From assembly GCA_029448655.1 (NCBI GenBank), contig JACCLO010000011.1, positions 2,046,001 through 2,110,000 of the forward strand: 64,000 bases of DNA, read 5' to 3'. The stretch is from Wolfiporia cocos (Eukaryota; Basidiomycota; Agaricomycetes; Polyporales; Phaeolaceae). The notes under the pieces are model-generated. The model had not been told where the DNA came from, did not search any database, and saw nothing but the letters and a program-made list of their open reading frames with translations. Of this stretch, positions 54,301-62,090 are shown one piece after another. Each line of letters begins with the position of its first letter. The first letter of the stretch is position 1. The translations under genes were made by a program, and so were the position numbers.

Positions 54301-55874
54301 AACAGGTCGTTTCCGAACACAAGGATGTCGTCTAGGTAGACAATGACCTTTCCTTCTCTGATAAGGTCACCTAGAATATCGTTCATCATGTGCTGGAACG
54401 TGCTGGGTGCATTACAAAAACCGAAGTACATGACTACAGCTTCGTAAAGGCCGTTAGGCGTAATGAATGCGGTCTTCCATTCATCTCCCTCCTTGATTCT
54501 TACGTTGTTGTAACCCCAACGCAAGTCGAGCTTCGTAAATATCGAAGCCTGGCTAAGCTTATCGATAAGCTCGTCTATGCGTGGGAGAGGGTACCTGTTT
54601 TTAATGGTCAAGTCGTTTACTTTTCGGTAATCGACTACCATTCGGGCTCCGCCGTCTTTTTTAGGGACGAAGAAGACCGGGCTCGCGATCGGGGATTTTG
54701 AGTGTCGGATGTAGCCCTTCCGTAACTCTTCCTGAATCCACTGATCTAGCGAGTTCGCTTCCTGAGGAGACATCTTGTATGCCTTACTCGGGGGCGGTAG
54801 TACCGCGTCATCGGGGAAGTCGATGGCGTGGTCGTATGGTTTCCGTTTGGGCATCCTTTCGGATGCGCGTTGAGAAAATACCGTGGGACCAAACTCCTGG
54901 TATTCCTCCGGAACCAAGGATTTCCATTTCTGGAGATCCGCATCTGTCAGGAATTCATCATCCGGCTTCTCCGTTATCGACTGAATGGCGTCGATAAGGA
55001 GTTCCGTTCCTTCGTCAAGGGTGTTCACCCAAGCGACAAAGGGATTCTCAGGCTCCTCTAAGCCGAGAAAATCTATTGGAAAGTCGTTGATAATCTGATA
55101 GATGTTGCGAGGTTCGATTTCGTCTTCTTCCTCAGAAATCGAGACCCGTTTGCCATGTTTGCATTTTTCCGTACACCGATAGGTGAAGGTTCCTTCCGGC
55201 CAATTGAAGTCCGGGTTGTGTTTCAGGAACCAGTCATATCCGAGGATCACATCCGCATTCTGTACGTCCATTACGTACAAGAATTCGGTGGACTTGTGTT
55301 CCTCGTGCACCATATAAGCTTTTACTGCCATATTGATATTACCGGCGGTATTAGAGGTACCGTCGGCGTTACGAATCTCGAGAGGTGAAGGTAGTTTCTG
55401 AGTGACTAATTTCTCCTCATGTACGAGTTTCTTATCTATGACGCTTATTGATGCACCGGTGTCGATTAATGCCATGGCGTTGACTTTCTTTCCATATACC
55501 CACAATTCCACTTCGATAGAGAACGATTTATTGTCGTCTCGAGAATCGTTTCCATGTACATTATACAAAGTGAAAAACTTCAGCGCGGTGGGGTCAGGAT
55601 AAAAGTATTTTACAGGAGGGGCACGTGTAGCTAGTGTCCGAGTCCTCCGGGCAAAGTCCATTGCCGAGTTTCCGAATATACCGATATGGGATACCGAGTG
55701 ACGTATGACCGCCTTATCTTCCCACAAGATAAGGGGTCCTTGTGAAGCCCCGTCGTAGGGGTGCTCTTCTTCAGGGAGCTGTATGCTCCCAGCCGCTGCG
55801 GGGCTGGTGCATTCTTCACAAGACGTCTTCGAGACGCGTGGTGGGGGCGAGGGGAACCGAGATGGTCCCGACAT
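51339..55874 (-). CDS. pol: Pol polyprotein of element E, intact, with C-terminal dUTPase
   Basis: From the ATG at 55,874 the frame encodes 1,511 residues without interruption. Approximate order: retropepsin with ALIDTGAS (catalytic Asp about 138); RT from VFFVPKKDGG (about 400) with YLDD near 513; RNase H with VEADSSDYATG near 660; integrase HHCC from HHDHVTAGHFGRW (about 885), core Asp near 957 and ISDRG near 1,020, and Glu in QTERVNQ near 1,058; chromodomain 1,247-1,297 (WEVEKILDHRL ... YRIRWKGFGINDDSW), which in this class steers integration to modified chromatin; dUTPase about 1,373-1,511, all five motifs present, including VIDHDYQGEV and RGTGGFGSTGK. The pol frame is +1 to gag and overlaps it by 59 nt. 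Likely functional. Confidence 0.96.
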   Translation of the reverse strand: MSGPSRFPSPPPRVSKTSCEECTSPAAAGSIQLPEEEHPYDGASQGPLILWEDKAVIRHSVSHIGIFGNSAMDFARRTRTLATRAPPVKYFYPDPTALKFFTLYNVHGNDSRDDNKSFSIEVELWVYGKKVNAMALIDTGASISVIDKKLVHEEKLVTQKLPSPLEIRNADGTSNTAGNINMAVKAYMVHEEHKSTEFLYVMDVQNADVILGYDWFLKHNPDFNWPEGTFTYRCTEKCKHGKRVSISEEEDEIEPRNIYQIINDFPIDFLGLEEPENPFVAWVNTLDEGTELLIDAIQSITEKPDDEFLTDADLQKWKSLVPEEYQEFGPTVFSQRASERMPKRKPYDHAIDFPDDAVLPPPSKAYKMSPQEANSLDQWIQEELRKGYIRHSKSPIASPVFFVPKKDGGARMVVDYRKVNDLTIKNRYPLPRIDELIDKLSQASIFTKLDLRWGYNNVRIKEGDEWKTAFITPNGLYEAVVMYFGFCNAPSTFQHMMNDILGDLIREGKVIVYLDDILVFGNDLLEHRRIVKQVLQILQDNDLFAKPEKCFFEQSSIEYLGMIISKGKVEMDPKKVAGVMDWPTPAKVKDVQAFVGFANYYRRFIKDFSKVVKPLTELSKKNTQWNWGPEQAEAFQTLKEAFTSAPILRIPDQESPFRVEADSSDYATGAVLSQYSSEDKLWHPVAFYSKSLSAPERNYEIYDKELLAIIRALEEWRHYLEGHPHKFEVWSDHLNLTYFKSAQRLTRRQARWSLYLTRFNFTMCHKPGKTMLTADPLSRRPDHEEGVELDNRDQILLKPEYFTVRALEASQQEIQSGDEDLLRQIRQALMDDQITKDYQELLKSGPKEFGKDLQEWNMEAGLLLRRGKVYVPKEPKELRTKILELHHDHVTAGHFGRWKTYELLSRNYWWPGMTTMVKQYVEGCDTCQRMKNHNQTPYGPLQPLPVPEAPWDTVTIDLIVHLPPSGELKQFNAIMVIVDRLTKRAHFIPTSDKITAKELANLLYLRIYPNHGLPKQIISDRGPQFAAALFKGWCEQLGIQRSMTTAYHPQADGQTERVNQILEQYLRCYIDVIQKDNWSWFLPTAEFAYNNAASETTKNSPFFVELGRHPNAGPTNLRPTPYTDLNIIAYERWSAQEQAKAAMKLAAERWSWYYDQHKRSVPFKVGDKVLVDARSWQDSERSLSPRYLGPFRIIEQLSPVTFRVHMDEQYRAYHPVFHASKLVMYKDPVHQKKPEPQPEMVDGEELWEVEKILDHRLRAGRVEYRIRWKGFGINDDSWVREADLDTAYDILQEYKASHAIPMQDVPLRRSARRKEAVHVFDPDSNDWEADECTWPDDWPQYREEFAKDPKQRMVRHPDGGWMSADINQNADLKIVVGEGGRMPEKGTKDSVGFDLYTATGDVLPAHGQTEYNTKLKIQVPFGTYGRIAPRSSLARKGIDVMGGVIDHDYQGEVIIILRNHSDISIDIRAGDKIAQLICEVAKDPHITLHGKSYFEKIKSERGTGGFGSTGK

Positions 55875-57807
55875 TGGCGACGGTGGTGGCGGGGGCCGAG
55901 GGTCCTGCTGAGCTTGAGTCAGCCGTCACTTCTTCCCAGATCGTTCGGGCACGATACGTCTTGCCATCCGCGGGGGGCGCCGAGTACGGCTTCTTGCCAG
56001 AAGCCTGTCCCTTTCCACTACCCGAAGGAGCAGCCGTGGTCTTTCCAGACGCGGCAGCTGCATCCTTCGCCCTTTGTTGCTCGGCCCGCTGAGCGGCAGG
56101 CACGAATGTTCCCGCGGCCTTGTCTGCCGCAAGCTTAGGACATTTGTTGAAGTAATGTCCTGTCTGCTTGCAGTATGTGCAGACGGCGTTGGCGGTGTCG
56201 GCGGGGGCTTTGGCGGGCGCCTTTCCCTTGTCCTTCTTTTTCTCCGACTTCTTTGCAGAAGCGGAGGACGTCTCCTTCTTTTCGGCAGGGGCCGAGTCCT
56301 TTTTGCCGGCCTTCTCGAAGATCGAGCCCTTGATCTTGTCAGGGTAAGATGTCTGATACATTTCGAGGGCGAAATCTATCAGAGGCTCGATGTCGGTGGG
56401 GGCCTTGAAGAACGGGGTCTTGCCGAGGACGTTTAAGGTGTCCTTGACCTTTTCGGGGAGAGTCTCGGTGAATTCCCACACCAGAGTCTCGTTGGCGGTT
56501 TCGGAGAGGCGGCCGAGGGTGCGGAACCGTTCGCAGTAATTGAAGTAGTTCGATTCTGCCAATTCCTTGCCCTTCGTGCCGTAGTAACCGCGAATTTCCT
56601 TTTTCGCGATCTCCTTATCCGTCATTTTCCCATATTGCACCATTACGGATTTGGTGAAGTCCTCCCAGGTGCCGAGAGGTTCACCGTTTCCTGCCTTCTT
56701 GATGAGCGGCGAGAAAAATTTGTATGCGTCCCCTGTGACGCGGAAGAGGGCCGTGGTGATACGGTCATGGTCGTCGTAGACCCTGAGCGTTCCGAAGTAC
56801 AGGCCCATCTTCTCCACCCATTCCTGTGCAGTCACCTTTCCAGATGACCCAGAGAATTCGGGGGGAGGGGGAATTTTCAGGTTTTGAGGCAGACCTGGAA
56901 TCTGCGGGGCGACGGCTGCTGCAGCGGCGGCTGCAGCTTGTGCGGCGGCAGCGGCATCGGCTGCTCGGGTTTGAGCATTACCGGGGGCTGCTGGTGGGTC
57001 TGCCGGGGGCGTGCGAACACCGGGAGGGTTGGGAACGGAGGGATTCTTGCGAATCCTCCGGAGTTCCTCGTCAACCTTCTCCATGCGCTCGGCGAAGGCA
57101 TCCTCGAGGTCGTCCAGGCGGGACCGGTAGTCCTTCCGGAGCTCCTTTTCCAGCATGGTGAACTTGGCGGTGTACTCCTGTCGGAGTTCCTTGCCGAGGT
57201 CCACCAGAGTGGACAAGACCTCGTTGCGGACCGAATTGACCGCCTCGTGTAGCTCGTCTTGGGCTTTTTGTTCGATTGCCCTGGATTGCCCAACCAGGGA
57301 GTCGATTCTTCCATGGATACGCTCCAGGCGGGCGTGCACCATTCGACCTAGGATGTCGGTGGTGTCATGGCTTATGGCCGCACTTCGTTGTACGGCGGCA
57401 TCGATGATTGGCCCATGTATGGACCCATCCACCTTGTGGTGTTCCTCCTCGGGGAGGTACGCCTTGAGTTGGTTCTCGACCACGGCATTGGTTTGTCGTG
57501 TCGGCCCCGAAAATTCCATTTCGAGGGTGGTGGCGGGCCCGATAGGGCGAGTTCGATGGGCCGGTGGATATCCGGCAATGGGGGAGCCTGGGCGCGTACC
57601 CATGGGGTTTGTCGGAGATTCCCTTTGCGGGGGCGCAAACCCCAGTACTTCCTCTTCCTCTTCTTCTTCCTCTTCCTCGCTTAGGTGCTCCAGCGTCACC
57701 AGCTGCTGGGTTCCCGAGGGACCAGCTTCCGGGGTCACCGGGCCTTCTGAGCGGAGGCGCATCTTGCGGGGGGCGAGAGGAGTGCTGACGGAGGAGGTGG
57801 AGGACAT
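55816..57807 (-). CDS. gag: Gag polyprotein of element E, intact
   Basis: The preferred start is the ATG at 57,807 (663 residues), matching the A start; an in-frame ATG at 57,849 would add 14 residues. Features in order: PRKMRLRSEGPVTP N-terminus, a nine-Glu acidic run near residue 50, a charged coiled-coil-like region, an Ala-rich linker, capsid region from PPPEFSGSSGKVTAQEWVEK, Lys/Ala-rich linker, and zinc knuckle CTYCKQTGHYFNKC (CX2CX4HX4C). The protein would form the particle and bind element RNA. The gene begins 144 nt after the ORF0 stop and overlaps pol by 59 nt at its end. Confidence 0.94.
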   Translation of the reverse strand: MSSTSSVSTPLAPRKMRLRSEGPVTPEAGPSGTQQLVTLEHLSEEEEEEEEEEVLGFAPPQRESPTNPMGTRPGSPIAGYPPAHRTRPIGPATTLEMEFSGPTRQTNAVVENQLKAYLPEEEHHKVDGSIHGPIIDAAVQRSAAISHDTTDILGRMVHARLERIHGRIDSLVGQSRAIEQKAQDELHEAVNSVRNEVLSTLVDLGKELRQEYTAKFTMLEKELRKDYRSRLDDLEDAFAERMEKVDEELRRIRKNPSVPNPPGVRTPPADPPAAPGNAQTRAADAAAAAQAAAAAAAAVAPQIPGLPQNLKIPPPPEFSGSSGKVTAQEWVEKMGLYFGTLRVYDDHDRITTALFRVTGDAYKFFSPLIKKAGNGEPLGTWEDFTKSVMVQYGKMTDKEIAKKEIRGYYGTKGKELAESNYFNYCERFRTLGRLSETANETLVWEFTETLPEKVKDTLNVLGKTPFFKAPTDIEPLIDFALEMYQTSYPDKIKGSIFEKAGKKDSAPAEKKETSSASAKKSEKKKDKGKAPAKAPADTANAVCTYCKQTGHYFNKCPKLAADKAAGTFVPAAQRAEQQRAKDAAAASGKTTAAPSGSGKGQASGKKPYSAPPADGKTYRARTIWEEVTADSSSAGPSAPATTVANVGTISVPLAPTTRLEDVL

Positions 57808-57951
57808 TGTGAATCTGTTTGTGACGAATGTTAGTTTCCGGTTACTCATTGTCTTAGATTCTTTAAGAAGGGATTGGTTTTGAAAGCTGCAACTTTCGTT
57901 ATAGATCACACTCGCACTCTATTTCAGAGTTAAAAGATGATAGTATTTCTA

Positions 57952-58875
57952 CTATACAATCGCGAGTATATCCTCTTCTACCGAAGTAGTTGAGGGCCCT
58001 GCCACCTTGTCAGGTGGTGTTACACCGAAGGCAAAAGTAATTTGTAGCGCTACGCATTCTGCTACGATACGAGCTAAGTCCGTACGCCAATCCAAAAAGG
58101 AAATGTTGCCGAGTTGTTTACAGTACTTTTTCATAATTCTCCAGTCTCTATTGGTGATCCTCCCCCGTCTCGCTCTATCCTTTACGTTATCCACCAGATC
58201 CTCCAATTCTACTACCATAGTATGGAAACGCATGTCGTTTTCCATATGGAAGCCTGGGTAATTAGGGGGGTGGTTGGCGAGAGGAGTAAGACGAGTGAGA
58301 GTGCCTTCTAGCATGGGAATAACTTGATCGCATGCTTGGAGGGGTTTCTTCTTCCCGAAGACGAGGGAAGGGTCGAGAATCTTGTGGTTGGCCGGAACAG
58401 AAGGTCCGGCCGCCGGGCTGGAGAGACGGAGGGCCAGTGAAGAAGCTGCTTGCTTGGCTTCCTTGGCGGCTTGCTTGGCGGCGATTCGCTTATTCAGCTT
58501 ATCGCGGGCGAGCTTGAGCTTGTTGAGTTCGCGGAGTTCGATAAGGTTTTCCATGGCGGTAATGGAAGCGGCTAGCTTCTCTTCCTCTGTCCAGATGCGC
58601 TTGGCGAGCGGAACTGGCTTGGGAGGTCGAGGAGCGGGTTTCCCAGCCTCAGCGATGTGCTTTGGCATGTGGACGGGAATCTCCCAAAGATGGAGCTTCC
58701 CGGTGTAGTCTTCCTTTACAGGAAGAGTGTACGTGACGTCCTCTGCCCGAGGAATGTCGGCGGTGTCGATGCGGCTGAGAAGGGACCGCTTCGCCGGTTT
58801 GACGTAAGGGGTAGTGGAGGAGCCACGGGTGCGACGGGTAACGCGGGGCATGATTCTAGAAAGTGCAGCCTTCAT
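57952..58875 (-). CDS. ORF0 of element E, intact pre-gag protein
   Basis: The ATG at 58,875 opens a 307-residue frame closely similar to ORF0 of A over its whole length; most differences are single substitutions (for example NRDWRIMKKYC for NREWRIMKKYC, and LARIVAECVALQITFAFG for LAHIIAECVALQVSFAFG). The basic N-terminus, the TGKLHLWEIP block, the Lys/Ala-rich helix and the C-terminal KVAGPST are kept. It is not a piece of gag, because gag is complete downstream with its own ATG. No known domain recognised. The intact frame in an apparently young element argues that it is needed for replication. Confidence 0.88.
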   Translation of the reverse strand: MKAALSRIMPRVTRRTRGSSTTPYVKPAKRSLLSRIDTADIPRAEDVTYTLPVKEDYTGKLHLWEIPVHMPKHIAEAGKPAPRPPKPVPLAKRIWTEEEKLAASITAMENLIELRELNKLKLARDKLNKRIAAKQAAKEAKQAASSLALRLSSPAAGPSVPANHKILDPSLVFGKKKPLQACDQVIPMLEGTLTRLTPLANHPPNYPGFHMENDMRFHTMVVELEDLVDNVKDRARRGRITNRDWRIMKKYCKQLGNISFLDWRTDLARIVAECVALQITFAFGVTPPDKVAGPSTTSVEEDILAIV

Positions 58876-59860
58876 GAGAAACGAAGTTTCCCAGTGATAC
58901 GTCCAAGAACAGGAATAGAAGGGATTATGTAAGGTAGGGTAGTGGACTCCTTTTCAGGAGCAAAGAAGGTGTACTACGGGGCATAATTACTCTTATGTTG
59001 CGCGCAAACCCTGTGCCAAGACGGCGCGGATATTCGCATGACCCTAACGGTCAGAGGCGCCGACTCCAGGGGTAGAGTTGCTGACTGCCAGGCCGGTTCC
59101 TGGGTCAGATGATTGGGATTCGGATACACGACACCGCCCCGGAGGGACGATGCCGGAAAGTGGCTGGGATTTTACATCCCTTAGCCTGTCCATGCTTCAA
59201 CAATGAGGTTGCCGTCTACAGACTATCACGGGGACTTTTTCAGGACATTGGAATACCATCGCGTCCACAGGTAAGTGGATTAGCCCTAAGGCGCGCAAGT
59301 GTACCCCTTTGCCCTATTTGACCCCATGACGTGCACGCCGAACTGCCCGGAGGACTTATGTTTTGTGGCTATCGCACTTGTCCTTTGGCAGGATTATCCG
59401 AAGATGATCCCCCTCACTGCTTTTCCCATGACGGGTTCAAAGCAGGGCCCTTACGCCTGGGCGGCGGCTTTGGAAAATTCCCATGCCATCCTAATGATGA
59501 CCCTGTGGATAGTGATGGGGCGCTGAACAACGCTTGCCATGACAGGGGGTTGGGCGCACACAGGCAGACCGTCCCCTTTTTTCCACAGGCGGGTCTTAAC
59601 CGCGCATAGTCCAAGCTTGTCAGCGAGGACCATGTCTCCTTGACCCTGGAGTCCGGGTTAGGTAGGCCTCCTGCCTAAAAAGGCGGTGTGGCTTCCCTGG
59701 TTGCCAATCCTCTGCCGAGGATGGCGATGTATCCCCCAGATCTCAACTATCACCCCAATCGCCTTGTCAGGCAGAAAGGGATGTGCGCAGCAACGAGCAA
59801 AATACCCCTGTAGGATAGAAACCCAGGCCCAAGCGCAAGCGCAAGGGCGGGGGTAGGGGG
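58876..59860 (-). other. Leader of element E
   Basis: About 1 kb between primer site and ORF0 holds no gene. It contains the 16-mer TGAGATCTGGGGGATA (minus strand, 59,745-59,730), a TTTCTATCCTACAG acceptor-like run upstream of it, and the block near 58,980-59,150 that is also found beside element F (19,464-19,711). It lacks some 460 bp present in the leader of A. Confidence 0.65.
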
Positions 59861-59871
59861 AGATTTGTTCT
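59861..59871 (-). promoter_or_regulatory. Self-complementary primer binding site, element E
   Basis: The minus strand reads AGAACAAATCT two bases after the LTR, the reverse complement of AGATTTGTTCT inside the same LTR (about 59,996-60,006 on the plus strand as AGAACAAATCT). Confidence 0.88.
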
Positions 59872-59873
59872 TA

Positions 59874-60573
59874 TGACACAGACTAGACTGTGGGACTCAC
59901 ACTATAACCTAATAAGCGACTTGAAGGAGTTGCTGGAGGTTGGTGAGGAGGCTAGTGGGCGCAAGCAGAGATGATATGTAACTGTGCGAATGCAGAGAAC
60001 AAATCTAAGGCTTATCCGCAGTGATAGCCCTACTTATATACATGCTTTGTTTGGTTACCGGTAAGGGAGCCAAACATGAAGGTGGTCTGTGCGCAGACAT
60101 AACTAATATGGTTAAGTCGTAAACTACAATAGACCATGTGCGCCGGTAATGGCCGCACCAGTAAGATCGTTTGTTTGGACCGTAGGTCCATGTTGTGGAA
60201 GTGGCTGTAGCTACGTTAGTAAGCCATGCATGTGATTCTTATATACCGGCATCGGGATATGAGTAATCATAAGGGCATTGGCATGTGATAACGAGCGGGC
60301 CGCTTATCCAATCGTACTGACATAGCCCGGTATCGGGATATGAGTAAAGCGCGTGACACCGGAGGTTAGTCCGCTGAGTCATTGACGCGTACAAGCGTGT
60401 TATGTACGTGTTGTTATGACAAGTGGACGTATACCGCGTTGTGTACGTGTTGTTTGGTTGCGTGTACGTGCTAGACGGGCGCTTAGCAGCGTAAATGTCT
60501 ACAAGGTCGTAGAAATACCAGATAAATAGGTAAAAATACGGGAAAAATAGTGGCATGTCCCAAATCTGTGACA
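59874..60573 (-). mobile_element. 5' LTR of element E (TSD CTGAT)
   Basis: This 700-bp LTR shows no by-eye difference from the 3' LTR. CTGAT follows at 60,574-60,578. On the minus strand it carries the TATATAA box, the AGATTTGTTCT transcript start about 33 nt downstream, and GTGAGT near the 3' end. Confidence 0.96.
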
Positions 60574-60578
60574 CTGAT

Positions 60579-62090
60579 AAGGTCACCTAGAATATCGTTC
60601 ATCATGTGTTGGAACGTGCTGGGTGCATTACAAAAACCGAAGTACATGACTACAGCTTCGTAAAGGCCGTTAGGCGTAATGAATGCGGTCTTCCATTCAT
60701 CTCCCTCCTTGATTCTTACGTTGTTGTAACCCCAACGCAAGTCGAGCTTCGTAAATATCGAAGCCTGGCTAAGCTTATCGATAAGCTCGTCTATGCGTGG
60801 GAGAGGGTACCTATTTTTAATGGTCAAGTCGTTTACTTTCCGGTAATCGACTACCATTCGGGCTCCGCCGTCTTTTTTAGGGACGAAGAAGACCGGGCTC
60901 GCGATCGGGGATTTCGAGTGTCGGATGTAGCCCTTCCGTAACTCTTCCTGAATCCACTGATCTAGCGAGTTTGCTTCCTGAGGAGACATCTTGTATGCCT
61001 TACTCGGGGGCGGTAGTACCGCGTCATCGGGGAAGTCGATGGCGTGGTCGTATGGTTTCCGTTCGGGCATCCTTTTGGATGCGCGTTGAGAGAATACCGT
61101 GGGACCAAACTCCTGGTATTCTTCCGGAACCAAGGATTTCCATTTCTGGAGATCCGCATCTGTCAGGAATTCATCATCCGACTTCTCCGTTATCGACTGA
61201 ATGGCGTCGATAAGGAGTTCCGTTCCTTCGTCAAGGGTGTTCACCCAAGCGACAAAGGGATTCTCAGGCTCCTCTAAGCCGAGAAAATCTATTGGAAAAT
61301 CATTGATGATCTGATAGATGTTGCGAGGTTCGATTTCGTCTTCTTCCTCAGAAATCGAAACCCGTTTGCCATGTTTGCATTTTTCCGTACACCGATATGT
61401 GAAGGTTCCTTCCGGCCAGTTGAAGTCCGGGTTATGTTTCAGGAACCAATCATATCCGAGGATCACATCCGCATTCTGTACGTCCATTACGTACAAGAAT
61501 TCGGTGGACTTGTGTTCCTCGTGCACCATATAAGCTTTTACTGCCATATTGATATTACCGGCGGTATTAGAGGTACCGTCGGCGTTACGAATCTCGAGAG
61601 GTGAAGGTAGTTTTTGAGTGACTAACTTCTCCTCATGGACGAGTTTCTTATCTATGACGCTTATGGATGCACCGGTGTCGATTAATGCCATGGCGTTGAC
61701 TTTCTTCCCGTATACCCACAATTCCACTTCGATAGAGAACGATTTATTGTCGTCTCGAGAATCGTTTCCATGTACATTATACAAAGTGAAAAACTTCAAT
61801 GCGAGCGGGTCAGGATAAAAGTATTGTACAGGAGGGGCACGTGTAGCTAGTGTCCGAGTCCTCCGGGCAAAGTCCATTGCCGAGTTTCCGAATATACCGA
61901 GATGGGATACCGGGTGACGTACGACCGCCTTATCTTCCCACAAGATAAGGGGTCTCTGTGAAGCCTCTTCGTAGAGGTGCGCTTCTTCGGGGCGCTGTAC
62001 ACTCCCAGCCGCTGCGGGGCTGGTGTGTTCTTCACAGGACGTCTTCGAGACGTGTGGTTGGGGCGAGGGGAACTGAGATGGTCCCGACAT
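60579..62090 (-). pseudogene. pol: Pol of element D, 5' part (protease to RT fingers)
   Basis: From an ATG at 62,090 the minus frame encodes protease (ALIDTGASISVID) and the RT fingers and palm start (VFFVPKKDGGARMV, FITPNGLYEAVVMYFGFCNA) up to ILGDLI, where element E begins. The continuation is at 50,599-47,576. Apart from E the two halves form one open frame. The ATG overlaps the end of gag by 59 nt in the +1 frame, as in A and E. Confidence 0.93.

Noticed and set aside
57849..57909. Longer gag of E starting upstream of 57,807
   Set aside because: The furthest upstream start is a GTG; the in-frame ATG at 57,849 is not in frame in element A, so 57,807 is preferred, with 57,849 kept as an alternative.
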